Both the position numbers and the translations under genes were made by a program. Under the pieces are notes generated by a model, which saw nothing but the letters and a program-made list of their open reading frames with translations, ran no database searches and had not been told where the DNA came from. A stretch of 64,000 bases of DNA from Desulfomonile tiedjei (GTDB lineage Bacteria > Desulfobacterota > Desulfomonilia > Desulfomonilales > Desulfomonilaceae): contig JACRDF010000015.1 of NCBI GenBank assembly GCA_016212925.1, positions 1 through 64,000 of the forward strand, given 5' to 3'. This document shows positions 51,587 to 59,978 of this stretch, piece after piece (the stretch's first letter is position 1; the number at the start of each line of letters is the position of its first letter).

Positions 51587-52180
51587 GTGAAGACAAAGGA
51601 ACGTTGCAGCTGGACGGGCGATGATCCTATGATGGTTGCCTACCACGACCACGAATGGGGCGTGCCTGTCCACGACGATAGACTCTTATTCGAGTTCCTG
51701 GTGTTGGAAGGTGCCCAAGCGGGGTTAAGCTGGGCAACGATCCTCAAGAAACGAGAAAACTATCGAGCCGCGTTTGATAACTTCGATCCGGCCAAAATAG
51801 CGGCCTATGATGAAGACAAAATCCTTCTGTTGCTGCAAGACTCAGGTATTATTCGCAATTCCGCCAAAGTGCGTTCCGCTGTGACAAACGCAATTGCGTT
51901 TCTGGACATTCAGAAAGAATTCGGCTCTTTTGCCAAGTATATCTGGGGATTGGTTGACGGCAAAACCATCCGGAATAGTCGGAAAAGCATTGGTCAAATT
52001 CCGGCCAAAACCCGCGAAGCGGAAGCCATGAGCAAGGACATGAAGAGACGAGGTTTCAAGTTCGTGGGGCCGACGATCTGCTACGCATTCATGCAGACAA
52101 TCGGGATGGTCAACGATCACACGACCGATTGTTTCCGCTTCCGGGAATTGAGTGGCAATAGGTCCTCGGCAAAAGCTTGA
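51587..52180 (+). CDS. tag: DNA-3-methyladenine glycosylase I
   Basis: A 197-residue base-excision repair enzyme removing 3-methyladenine. GTG 51587 is the start: it follows GGGGGA and gives the N-terminus MKTKERCSWTGDD. The zinc ligands of E. coli Tag (Cys4, His17, His175, Cys179) match Cys7, His20 (YHDHEWG) and the late NDHTTDC His and Cys. The motifs LVLEGAQAGLSWATIL and GFKFVGPTICYAFMQTIGMVNDH are intact. The remaining C-terminal residues are family-poor. The gene stands alone in the same direction as the Fe-S protein gene. Confidence 0.95.
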   Translation: MKTKERCSWTGDDPMMVAYHDHEWGVPVHDDRLLFEFLVLEGAQAGLSWATILKKRENYRAAFDNFDPAKIAAYDEDKILLLLQDSGIIRNSAKVRSAVTNAIAFLDIQKEFGSFAKYIWGLVDGKTIRNSRKSIGQIPAKTREAEAMSKDMKRRGFKFVGPTICYAFMQTIGMVNDHTTDCFRFRELSGNRSSAKA

Positions 52181-52274
52181 CGGTTTCCCCGTGCAGGGGG
52201 CTTCTCATCATCAGTTGCGGCTGTGGCCGTACAAGCCGAAATCACAGGATCCGCGCTTTCCACCCTCCGTGGCC

Positions 52275-52535
52275 TTATCTAGGTGGCGCGGGCAATGCAG
52301 GGGCCCCATACAAGGCAGATGGCAGCGAAGAGAGACCCGCGGACCTGGTTGCTTGCGATGCTAAGACCAAAACATGTTTCGCCTGAGGGCTAACGCGATC
52401 GACGGCCTGAATATTGCTTGCAGTCGCTGCCTTGCCCCAATCATCCCCTATTATAGAATGTTGTGCTGACCCCATGGTGAGCAGAACCATTACCCCCAAC
52501 AAAAAGGCGGACGCAAGAAAGGCAATTGTCTTCAT
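52275..52535 (-). CDS. Small exported protein of unknown function
   Basis: 86 residues. ATG 52535 (after GGAGA) gives MKTIAFLASAFLLGVMVLLTMGSAQ, a strong signal peptide with cleavage near SAQ-H. The mature part (HSIIGDDWGKAATASNIQAV...) is short, unlike any family I know, and its last 20 or so residues may be encoded by repeat DNA. Convergent with tag. The signal peptide and ribosome site are the only support. Confidence 0.5.
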   Translation of the reverse strand: MKTIAFLASAFLLGVMVLLTMGSAQHSIIGDDWGKAATASNIQAVDRVSPQAKHVLVLASQATRSAGLSSLPSALYGAPALPAPPR

Positions 52536-53255
52536 TTTCAATTCTCCGTACTCAGCAATTCATTAATGATTATGGATGGTTCTAGCACGGCCCTAAGTCC
52601 CTGACGCTTTCGAGTTCTTGAGCAGTTCCACAAAAGCAGATACGCGGTCGCCTGATAACCGCTCCTTGGTCATAGCCCTGGATTTCAGATTTGAATAAAG
52701 AATGGGCGGCTGCTCCGATGGCGCCGTCCGTTCTCCCCGCATGGTTTGTCTGCTCGTTGGATGAGCATAAAATGTGCCAACTGGCTTCACGGTATCACGA
52801 GAAACCGGTTCCATCTGTGCCCGGCAACGCAGATAGGCCTGATTAAGGCCCAGTCCAACGCGCGTTTTTTTGATTTATGTCGAGTCGGCAGCGTACGTCC
52901 TCATGGTATCGCCGGCCATCCACATCCAAAGGACGGTAATTCGGCGAGGGCGCGTCTTAATACCGAACACGCGTAAGGGCTTCCGGCTAACTTGCATGTC
53001 ATTCCAACAGCTTGAAAATGTCCTAATGTCGGACACGAAAATGCGCGAAACGGCGTAACTGGTGCGATCCACACCTCGGAGCGTTGGCCAGCCGGCATGC
53101 CGGCGCATTGTTCGCGGATCAGAGTGCGTTTTGGCCTTGCGACCCCGCTCCTGGTGTGTTCGGGAAAGCTCCCCTGTCTTTGGAAGCGGTAATCGGTCGG
53201 CTATACCAGTTGCCACAAGTTTTGATCTTTTGCACAGCCCAAGCTCCAAGAAGGC

Positions 53256-53338
53256 TGGTAGGGACCGGCGTCTCTGCCGGTCCGAAATAGTTGATTTATA
53301 TTGGGAAGATGTGCCGGCACGGAGGCCGGCACCTACCA
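53256..53338. repeat. Paired GACCGGC / GTGCCGGC palindromic element
   Basis: TGGTAGG at 53256 pairs with CCTACCA at 53332-53338. Inside, GGACCGGCGTCTCTGCCGGTCC and GTGCCGGCACGGAGGCCGGCAC are further hairpins. This two-hairpin architecture is like that of the TGTAGGGGCG repeats. Confidence 0.75.
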
Positions 53339-53387
53339 ATTTCCCAGAGGCACTTTTCGTAATTGGATGCTGTTTCTGCACTTCCTA

Positions 53388-53453
53388 TGAAAACGCCCCG
53401 AAGGCAACCGGCAATCCCGCGTTCAGCGCGGGACGGCGCTACCGGCGTTTTCA
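53388..53453. repeat. TGAAAACGCC palindromic element
   Basis: TGAAAACGCC at 53388-53397 pairs with GGCGTTTTCA at 53444-53453; a central CCCGCG-TTCAG-CGCGGG hairpin (53416-53432) is nested. It could fold as a cruciform upstream of the lacI-type operon. Confidence 0.75.
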
Positions 53454-53554
53454 TGCTTCTTTGTGGCGCTTTGCGCCATGGAAGTTGCTAGAAATGAGGA
53501 GATGGTTTTTTCGTGGCAAACTCTAGCACTCGGCGGGCGATCAGAATGATTTAC

Positions 53555-53566
53555 TAAAACGTTTTA
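53555..53566. promoter_or_regulatory. LacI-type operator candidate
   Basis: TAAAACGTTTTA is a perfect 12-bp palindrome with the central CG characteristic of LacI/PurR-family sites. Related half sites (CGTTTTA and TGTTTTA) recur at 53664-53692 over the -10 region of the lacI-type promoter, so autorepression by looping between about 53560 and 53678 is plausible. Confidence 0.55.
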
Positions 53567-53645
53567 AAAAATACCTTCTCAGCATAACCCCTTTCTTCGG
53601 TTCTCGGATGTAATAGGCTTATTACTTGGTGCACAAAAAAAATCC

Positions 53646-53674
53646 TTGACAGGGGCATTGCTACGTTTTAATAA
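53646..53674 (+). promoter_or_regulatory. Sigma70 promoter of the LacI-led operon
   Basis: A perfect -35 box TTGACA (53646-53651), a 17-bp spacer, then TAATAA (53669-53674). Expected transcription start is about 53681, giving a leader of roughly 70 bp before the ATG at 53749. The -10 region overlaps CGTTTTAATAAATTGTTTTAG, a candidate binding site for the regulator it drives. Confidence 0.7.
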
Positions 53675-53748
53675 ATTGTTTTAGAAATCTTCTTTGTGGC
53701 TTTCACTGCACCTTCCTGTTTCAACCAGATCAGACCGCGAGCAAGAGC

Positions 53749-54819
53749 ATGAAAGACGAGGGAGTTACCATCAAGGACGTTGCACGAATCGCCAAGGTTT
53801 CGCCGTCCACGGTTTCCCTAGTCTTGAATAACAAGCCCGGCGTCCACCAGGAAACCCGGTACAGGGTTCACAAGATCGCCGAAGCCCTCAACTACAGGCC
53901 AAACCTGGTGGCCAGATCTCTTGTGAAGGGCCGGTCTCATGCCATTGCGCTGCTGATCACCAGCACCTTGAACCCCATTTTCCCGGAAATGGCCGCGGGC
54001 ATGGACGAAGTTCTAAGAAAGCACGGTTATTCCCTCAGCATAATTTCAATCCACGGGGACCAGGGGGTTGAAGCCACTGAGATCCAGAAAATCCGGGCCA
54101 GAGGCATCGATGGCATCATAACCTCCGATGCGCTCATTGACAGCGGGACTCTTAAACAATTGGCCAGGTCCGGTTATCCTGTGGTCTCGATCCTGAGGCG
54201 CGTTTACGACTGCGCCGAACTCGATTTCGTGGTTGTAGACTGCTTCAGGGGAGCCTATTTGGCGGTGGAGCATCTCATTCGATTGGGGCATACCAGGATA
54301 GGGATCATCAAGGGACCCCTCAACACATCTACCGGTATAGAGCGAGCGGAGGGCTCCATAGGGGCCTTTAAGGACTACGGCATTGCTCTTGAAGACGACC
54401 TTGTTCACCTGGGCGACTTCTTCAAGGAAAGCGGTTACGTGGGGACCCAACGGTTCCTCGATCTCCCGTCGACGAAGAGGCCGACCGCGATCTTTGCTTG
54501 CAACGACGAAATGGCCCTTGGTGCCTTTGAGGCCATATGGGACGCAGGTTTGAAGGTGCCCGAAGATATGGCCCTGGTCGGATTTAATAACGTGGCGACG
54601 ACCGCCATTCGGTCCATAGAAATTACGACCGTTTCCCAGCAGAAACAGGAGATGGGGCGCCTGGGACTCAAGCGGCTGATCGACAAGATAGAAAAGAACC
54701 GTGGTTACACAAAACCGTACCATGTTGTGCTGGAGCCTCGACTGATCGTAAGAAAGAGCTGCGGCTTTTCCGTTTCCTCCAAATACGTGCTCCCGCCGAG
54801 CGAGAAGCGTCAGATATAG
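53749..54819 (+). CDS. LacI family transcriptional regulator
   Basis: A 356-residue regulator with an N-terminal helix-turn-helix (VTIKDVARIAKVSPSTVSLVLNNKPGVHQETRYRVHKIAEALNY, residues 6-49), the hinge RPNLVARSLVKG and a periplasmic-binding-protein-like ligand domain (IALLITSTLNPIFPEMAAGMDEVLRKHGYSLSI ... IFACNDEMALGAFEAI). It presumably represses the operon it heads; candidate sites flank and overlap its promoter. All ten following genes run in the same direction with short gaps, so it probably responds to the substrate imported by the ABC transporter. Confidence 0.93.
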   Translation: MKDEGVTIKDVARIAKVSPSTVSLVLNNKPGVHQETRYRVHKIAEALNYRPNLVARSLVKGRSHAIALLITSTLNPIFPEMAAGMDEVLRKHGYSLSIISIHGDQGVEATEIQKIRARGIDGIITSDALIDSGTLKQLARSGYPVVSILRRVYDCAELDFVVVDCFRGAYLAVEHLIRLGHTRIGIIKGPLNTSTGIERAEGSIGAFKDYGIALEDDLVHLGDFFKESGYVGTQRFLDLPSTKRPTAIFACNDEMALGAFEAIWDAGLKVPEDMALVGFNNVATTAIRSIEITTVSQQKQEMGRLGLKRLIDKIEKNRGYTKPYHVVLEPRLIVRKSCGFSVSSKYVLPPSEKRQI

Positions 54820-54848
54820 ACATATTCGTGTGTGTAAGGAGACTTATC

Positions 54849-55547
54849 ATGTTTAAAGGCAAAATAATTGATCTCACACAGGAAATCTACCAAGGCATGC
54901 CTGTCTATCCCGGGCATCTGAAGACCGTGATCTGGACCCACATGTCTCACGAAGAATGCCAGAGGCTTTTGGGCACAGGCTTTTCCTATGAGACACGTGG
55001 GATCATGTTTTGCGATCATGGCCCAACTCATATTGATGCCGTGAGCCATCTTTCCAGGAATCCGGATGCGGAATCGGTGGATCGACTCGCTTTAGAGAAG
55101 TGTATCACTTCGGCCATTTGCCTGGATGTCAGCGACATTCCCCAAAAGACCCAGTTTGGGCGGAAAAAGATCGAAGAAGAACTGACTAAATGGCGACTGG
55201 ATATTCGGAAGGGCGACACAGTTCTGTTCTACACGGCTCAATATGACCGGTACTACGGGAAACCCGAGTATATGACCGACTATCCAGGCCTGGACCGCGA
55301 AGGTACCGAATTCATCATCGACCAGGGTTGCGTTAATTTCGGAGTCGATTCAGCAAGCCCGGACATGTGGTACGACAAAACATACCCTTGTCACAGCGTT
55401 TGCGCGGAACGGGGAATCACCCACATCGAGAACCTGTGCAATCTGGATAAGGTGGTCGGCAAGCGATTCACGTTCATCGGGCTCCCCTTGAAGATACGGG
55501 AAGGCACGGGCTCTCCTATCCGAGCAGTCGCCATCCTTGACGAATAA
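54849..55547 (+). CDS. Cyclase/kynurenine-formamidase-like metal hydrolase
   Basis: A 232-residue member of the 'cyclase family' (KynB-like metal-dependent hydrolase). The start at ATG 54849 has AGGAG 9 bp upstream. The metal-binding motif is intact: CDHGPTHIDAVSHL with His57, His61, Asp63 and His67; the N-terminus shows IIDLTQEIYQGMPVYPGH. Family members hydrolyse arylformamides, lactones or isatin-type amides. In this operon it may open a cyclic intermediate before oxidation. The substrate is unknown. Confidence 0.88.
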   Translation: MFKGKIIDLTQEIYQGMPVYPGHLKTVIWTHMSHEECQRLLGTGFSYETRGIMFCDHGPTHIDAVSHLSRNPDAESVDRLALEKCITSAICLDVSDIPQKTQFGRKKIEEELTKWRLDIRKGDTVLFYTAQYDRYYGKPEYMTDYPGLDREGTEFIIDQGCVNFGVDSASPDMWYDKTYPCHSVCAERGITHIENLCNLDKVVGKRFTFIGLPLKIREGTGSPIRAVAILDE

Positions 55548-55673
55548 AAGGTTATTTATCGGTTGATTCCGGGATGCGGATTTAGGGTGCGGTCCTGCGC
55601 AACGCGGGATGTCTCTATGAGAAACTGCGAACCTCAACCTGCGGCATTACAGAAATCAAAGGGGCGGATCGGA

Positions 55674-56945
55674 ATGATAAGATACTTGAAAAGGGCAGTT
55701 GAAAAGCCGAAAGAGGACCTTACCGAGGTCCGGGAGACCGTACGAGGGATCCTCGAAAAAATCAAGGAAGAGGGCGAAGCGGGGCTTCGATACTACTCTG
55801 AGAAGTTCGACAACTGGTCGCCGAAAAGCTTTCGCGTGACGGATGATGAAATCCTGGCAGCCAAAAAGGGCTTGCCCGCAACCGAGATAGAGGACATCGA
55901 CTTCTGTCAGGCCCAGATCCGCAATTTTGCGAGCGAGCAAATGAAACGCCTGGTCAACTTTGAGGTCGAGACCTTCCCTGGAGTTCACCTGGGTCAGAAA
56001 ATCATCCCTGTGGCATCGAGCGGCTCCTATGTTCCGGGTGGGCGTTATCCCATGCTCGCGTCCGCCCACATGACCGTGATCACTCCCAAAGTCGCGGGCG
56101 TCTCGAGGGTTGTGGCCTGTTCGCCGCCGGTCAAAGGGCAGGGGCTGTGGCCTGCAACTCTTTACTCCATGGTGGCCGCGGGTGCTGACGAGATCTACTG
56201 CATGGGCGGTGTCCACGCTTTGGCAGCGATGGCCTACGGCATAGAAGGGCTGGAACCCGTGGACATGGTTGTGGGAGCCGGCAACAAGTACGTGGCCGAG
56301 GCAAAACGTCAGATCTTCGGAACAGTGGGAATCGATCTTCTGGCAGGGCCCACCGAGATTCTGATCATTGCCGATGAAACCGCTGATCCCTTTATCCTGG
56401 CAGCGGATCTACTCGGACAGGCCGAGCATGATCCCAACGCGAGACAGGCCCTAATTTCCCTTTCCGCAAAGACCGCCGAAGAAACCATGAAGGAAGTTGA
56501 CCGCCAATTGGTCGATCTCCCCACTAAGGATGTCGCAGCGGTGGCGTGGCGGGACAACGGGGAAGTCATTGTGGTCGATACGGCTGACGAAGCGGTAAGG
56601 GTCAGCGACGAATGGGCCCCTGAGCACCTGGAGGTCCAAACCAATGATTGGAAGTATTACCTCGATCATTGCAGGAATTACGGCTCCGTATTCTTGGGCG
56701 AAGAGACAACTGTAGCCTATGGCGACAAGACCATAGGAACCAATCATGTCCTGCCCACCATGAAAGCCGCTCGTTACACCGGGGGGCTTTCCGTGGGCAA
56801 GTTTGTCAAAACGGTCACGTACCAGTACGCCACCAAGGAGGCATCGTACAAGATCGCCGATGTCTGCGAACGAGCCTGCAACTATGAAAACATGTTAGCC
56901 CACGGGATCTCCTGCAAGGTGAGAAAGGAAAAGTATTCAAAGTGA
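55674..56945 (+). CDS. Histidinol-dehydrogenase-like enzyme (sulfopropanediol dehydrogenase type)
   Basis: A 423-residue zinc, NAD-dependent dehydrogenase of the HisD family. The start at ATG 55674 is chosen over upstream frame because it gives MIRYLKRAVEKPKED, the usual opening. Zinc ligand motifs are kept (LLGQAEHDPNA; EWAPEHLEV; YGDKTIGTNHVLPT; a late ENMLAHGI). The opening SEKFDNWSPKSFRVTDDEI and the end YTGGLSVGKFVKTVTYQ resemble HpsN (sulfopropanediol 3-dehydrogenase), which differs from HisD in these places; that is from memory. Given an operon with LacI, SDR and ABC genes and no his genes, a catabolic alcohol or polyol dehydrogenase is more likely than histidine synthesis. The stop overlaps the next start. 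Confidence 0.8.
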   Translation: MIRYLKRAVEKPKEDLTEVRETVRGILEKIKEEGEAGLRYYSEKFDNWSPKSFRVTDDEILAAKKGLPATEIEDIDFCQAQIRNFASEQMKRLVNFEVETFPGVHLGQKIIPVASSGSYVPGGRYPMLASAHMTVITPKVAGVSRVVACSPPVKGQGLWPATLYSMVAAGADEIYCMGGVHALAAMAYGIEGLEPVDMVVGAGNKYVAEAKRQIFGTVGIDLLAGPTEILIIADETADPFILAADLLGQAEHDPNARQALISLSAKTAEETMKEVDRQLVDLPTKDVAAVAWRDNGEVIVVDTADEAVRVSDEWAPEHLEVQTNDWKYYLDHCRNYGSVFLGEETTVAYGDKTIGTNHVLPTMKAARYTGGLSVGKFVKTVTYQYATKEASYKIADVCERACNYENMLAHGISCKVRKEKYSK

Positions 56946-57706
56946 AAAAGCCTGAGATGTCGCTCGATAACAAGGTGGCTCTGATCACCGGCGCTGCCGG
57001 TGGGATCGGCAAGGCTATTTCCTTGGCGTTCGGGGCCGCGGGCGCACGGGTCTTTCTCAGCGGCACCAATGAGGAAAAGCTCAAAGATCTGTCGGCTGAA
57101 TTGCGGGCCGAGGGGGTCGAGGCTGCGTACAAAGCGGTTGATGTCAGAGCGGTCGGAGGTTGCAGGGAACTCGTGGATGCCGCTGTTCAAACCATGGGCT
57201 CTCTAGACATTTTGGTCAATTCAGCCGGTATCAACAGGCCTCAGAAATCGGAAGACGTGACCGAGGAGAATTGGGACGCGATCCTGGACATCAATCTAAA
57301 GGCCACTTTCTTTCTGTGCCAGGCAGCGGCAAAGGAAATGATGAAAAAAGGCGGCGGAAAGATCGTAAATATTTCGTCGCAAGCCGGTTTGATCGCCCTG
57401 CCCCTCCGAGCGGCTTACTGTTCGAGCAAAGGCGGCGTAAACCAATTGACCCGTACGCTGGCCGTAGAATGGGCCAAAGACAATATTCTCGTGAACGCGG
57501 TTGCACCAACTTTTGTGGTCACTCCCTTGACCAAGGGGATGTTCGAAAACAAGGCTTTCTTGGACTATGTCCTGGGAAGCATTCCTCTCGGCCGGATGGC
57601 TGAGCCTGAAGAGATCGCCTATGCGACACTCTTTCTCGCCTCCGACCTTGCCAACATGATTACAGGCCATATCCTCACTGTGGATGGCGGATGGACCGTC
57701 CAGTGA
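56942..57706 (+). CDS. Short-chain dehydrogenase/reductase
   Basis: A 254-residue FabG-like SDR. The GTG start overlaps the preceding TGA (GTGA), or ATG 56957 could be used. The motifs are VALITGAAGGIGKAI, NSAGINRP, the Ser of ISSQAG, the YCSSKGG active site (Tyr, Lys), and the end ANMITGHILTVDGGWTV. It would oxidise or reduce a second hydroxyl or keto group of the operon's substrate, next to the HisD-like dehydrogenase. If the DHPS idea holds, it could fill the place of the HpsO/HpsP SDRs; that is speculation. Confidence 0.92.
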   Translation: MKKPEMSLDNKVALITGAAGGIGKAISLAFGAAGARVFLSGTNEEKLKDLSAELRAEGVEAAYKAVDVRAVGGCRELVDAAVQTMGSLDILVNSAGINRPQKSEDVTEENWDAILDINLKATFFLCQAAAKEMMKKGGGKIVNISSQAGLIALPLRAAYCSSKGGVNQLTRTLAVEWAKDNILVNAVAPTFVVTPLTKGMFENKAFLDYVLGSIPLGRMAEPEEIAYATLFLASDLANMITGHILTVDGGWTVQ

Positions 57707-57764
57707 GCGTTACCGTAAACCGGGGAAGGCCCCTTTTGTTAGATCACACACAGGAGGAAAAATC

Positions 57765-59018
57765 ATGAGATCGCGAGGATCGTTTGGGTTTGTCGCGCTG
57801 GCGCTGCTGGGGCTCGGTCTGTTGGCTGTAAGCCTCTTTGTGGTCGCTCCGGCTGAGGCACAGGAGAAGGTCATCAAGTACGGCACCATGCACCCGCTTA
57901 CCGGTGCGTATTCGGTCCTGGGCCGGGACCAGCAACGGGCCACCGAGCTGGCGGTGAATGAATGGAATGCCAAGGGTGGAGTTCTGGGGCACAAAATAGT
58001 TTGGGTCAGCCGAGACGACCAACTCAATGGCGCCGTAGCACTTCGAAGAGCCAAAGAGCTTGTTGAAGAGGAAAAGTGCGATTTTATCGGCGGCACCCTT
58101 TCAGGCGCTATCTCCCTGGCCATCAACGAGTTTGCCTGCAAAAACAAGGTCCCTTACGTCGCGTACTGCCAGTCGGACATGGTGACCGGACCCGATCAAT
58201 GCAAGTTTGGCGCTGCTTTTATGGTTATCCCCTCCTCGGCGGCCCTGGCTGTCTCTAAGTACGCGTTTGAGAACCTCGGCAAGAAATGGTTTGCAATCAC
58301 TGCGGATTATCGGTGGGGACACAGCCTGTTGGAAGGCTGGATGTGGCAAAGTGAGCAGATGGGAGGGAAATTCCTCGGCAACGTGTATGTACCGCTGGGC
58401 ACCTCGGATTTTTCCACATACTATGCCAAGATTATGGCTGCCAACCCTGATTTCATAGTCATGAACAACCTGGGAGCCGATCAAACAGCCGCGATCAAGC
58501 AGGCAAGCGAACTCGGGCTTACCAAGAAGATGAAGATAGTATGCTCCAAGACCGCTATGCACACGATCAAAGAGCTTGGCCCGGTCTATGACGAGAACGT
58601 CATGGGAGGAATGACCTTTTTCTGGAAGTTGCAAGACAAGTACGCGACCAGCAAAAAATTCGTCGAGAATTATATGAAGAAATTCGGCGATCCTGTCGAG
58701 CAGGACGGTGAATCCGGGTACGTAGCGACAAATGTCCTTTTTATGGCCATGGAAAAAGCCGGTACGGTTACTGACAAGGAAAAGATCATGAAGGCCATGG
58801 AAGGGCTCAAGTACGAGCTTACCAAAGGCCCTGAAGAGGTCCGTGCTTGCGATCGCCAGAGGGTCCAGAGCTATCTGCTGGTCAGAGGCAAGGGAGCCAA
58901 GGCGAAAGACTGGGATATCGCAGACATCATCGCTGAAATCCCTGGTAAAGACATTATTATGTCTTGCGAGGACAATGCAAAGAAGCTTCCGTTCTCGAAT
59001 ATCAAGCTACCCAAGTAG
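57765..59018 (+). CDS. LIV-type ABC transporter substrate-binding protein
   Basis: A 417-residue periplasmic binding protein of the branched-chain amino acid/amide/organic acid family. ATG 57765 follows AGGAGG by 6 bp and opens a signal peptide (SFGFVALALLGLGLLAVSLFVVAPAEA, cleavage after AEA-Q). The mature fold has YGTMHPLTGAYSVLGRDQQRATELAVNEWN, GGTLSGAISLAINEFACKNKVP and MNNLGADQTAAIKQASELGL. The ligand is unknown: such proteins also bind aromatic acids, amides and sulfonates. A short GGGG-AAGG-CCCC-TTTT hairpin (57722-57738) between the SDR and this gene may help raise its mRNA level. Confidence 0.92.
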   Translation: MRSRGSFGFVALALLGLGLLAVSLFVVAPAEAQEKVIKYGTMHPLTGAYSVLGRDQQRATELAVNEWNAKGGVLGHKIVWVSRDDQLNGAVALRRAKELVEEEKCDFIGGTLSGAISLAINEFACKNKVPYVAYCQSDMVTGPDQCKFGAAFMVIPSSAALAVSKYAFENLGKKWFAITADYRWGHSLLEGWMWQSEQMGGKFLGNVYVPLGTSDFSTYYAKIMAANPDFIVMNNLGADQTAAIKQASELGLTKKMKIVCSKTAMHTIKELGPVYDENVMGGMTFFWKLQDKYATSKKFVENYMKKFGDPVEQDGESGYVATNVLFMAMEKAGTVTDKEKIMKAMEGLKYELTKGPEEVRACDRQRVQSYLLVRGKGAKAKDWDIADIIAEIPGKDIIMSCEDNAKKLPFSNIKLPK

Positions 59019-59082
59019 AACCGTCGCAGGTGGGTAAAGAGGCTGACCGGAGCCTGGACCTTCATCCGAGAGAGGGTATCCT

Positions 59083-59967
59083 ATGTTTGCGGATCTGCCC
59101 TGGAACGTTATAGCTCTACAGCTCTTCTTCGGGGTGGCGCTGGGTTGCGTGTATGTTCTGTTGGCCAGCGGTCTGTCGATCATCTATGGCCTTCTGGACG
59201 TCGTCAACTTCGCGCACGGCACGTTTGCGATGCTGGGAGCGTATGCCGTCTTCGTGGCGGTTTCCATGTCGGGAAGTTTCTTCATAGGCATTCTGAGTGC
59301 GGTTGTTATCGTAGGCCTCATAGGCGCGGTCACCGAGATCTTCCTTCTGAAGCCCTTGTACGGAAAGGACCCTCTCTTACCTCTTTTGCTCACCTTCGGA
59401 CTATCTGTTGCCATCCCGGACGGGATGAAGATCATCTTCGGGCTCATCGGCAAGCCTGTGAACTATCCCAGCGCCCTGAGCGGGGCAACCCTTCTGGGAC
59501 CTATGATTTTTCCCAATTACCGGTTGTTCATTGTCCTCTTCACCTTGGTCATCATGATCTCGCTGTGGCTCTTTCTCAAGAAGAGCGATCTAGGCATGAT
59601 TATTCGAGCTTCCACGCGGGACAGCCTGATGGTGCAAGTATTGGGCGTGAACGTTTCACGAATTTGGACGATCGGTTTTGCCATGGGAATCGGGCTGGCC
59701 GCTTTGGCCGGCGCTATATCGGTGCCCATGATGTCAGCGACACCCGACATGGGAGTTGATATGACTATGGTCGCTTTTGTAGTCACCGTGGTCGGAGGCC
59801 TGGGAAGTCTGGGAGGGGCTATCGTGGGCGGCCTGTTCATCGGGTTGGTTGTCGCGGTAGCCAGTTTCATCGCGGGCGAGTATGCCAATGTCGCCATGTA
59901 CTTTTGCATGGCCGTGATCCTTCTGGTTCGCCCCAGGGGACTGTTTGGAGAATTGGGCAGAGAATAG
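59083..59967 (+). CDS. livH: LIV-type ABC transporter permease LivH
   Basis: A 294-residue inner-membrane permease with eight or nine hydrophobic helices. It shows VYVLLASGLSIIYGLLDVVNFAHG (the LivH opening), the cytoplasmic coupling-loop segment GMIIRASTRDSLMVQVLGVNVSRIW, then VVGGLGSLGGAIVGGLFIGLV and the RPRGLFG tail. It is followed 11 bp later by livM. AGAGAGGG precedes the start. Confidence 0.93.
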   Translation: MFADLPWNVIALQLFFGVALGCVYVLLASGLSIIYGLLDVVNFAHGTFAMLGAYAVFVAVSMSGSFFIGILSAVVIVGLIGAVTEIFLLKPLYGKDPLLPLLLTFGLSVAIPDGMKIIFGLIGKPVNYPSALSGATLLGPMIFPNYRLFIVLFTLVIMISLWLFLKKSDLGMIIRASTRDSLMVQVLGVNVSRIWTIGFAMGIGLAALAGAISVPMMSATPDMGVDMTMVAFVVTVVGGLGSLGGAIVGGLFIGLVVAVASFIAGEYANVAMYFCMAVILLVRPRGLFGELGRE

Positions 59968-59978
59968 GAGCGGCATTG

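Larger units (their letters stand above)
52536..53748. other. Gene-free, repeat-filled stretch before the LacI operon
   Basis: 1.2 kb in which I can support no protein gene. It contains a single MITE-type end at about 53200, two palindromic elements (53256-53338 and 53388-53453), an operator candidate (53555-53566) and the promoter of the lacI-type gene (53646-53674). Short frames between 52593 and 52814 have no ribosome site or family features. Confidence 0.6.

Noticed and set aside
52593-52814. 73-residue minus-strand frame in the gene-poor stretch
   Set aside because: No ribosome site, no signal peptide or domain and an odd composition; treated as non-coding.
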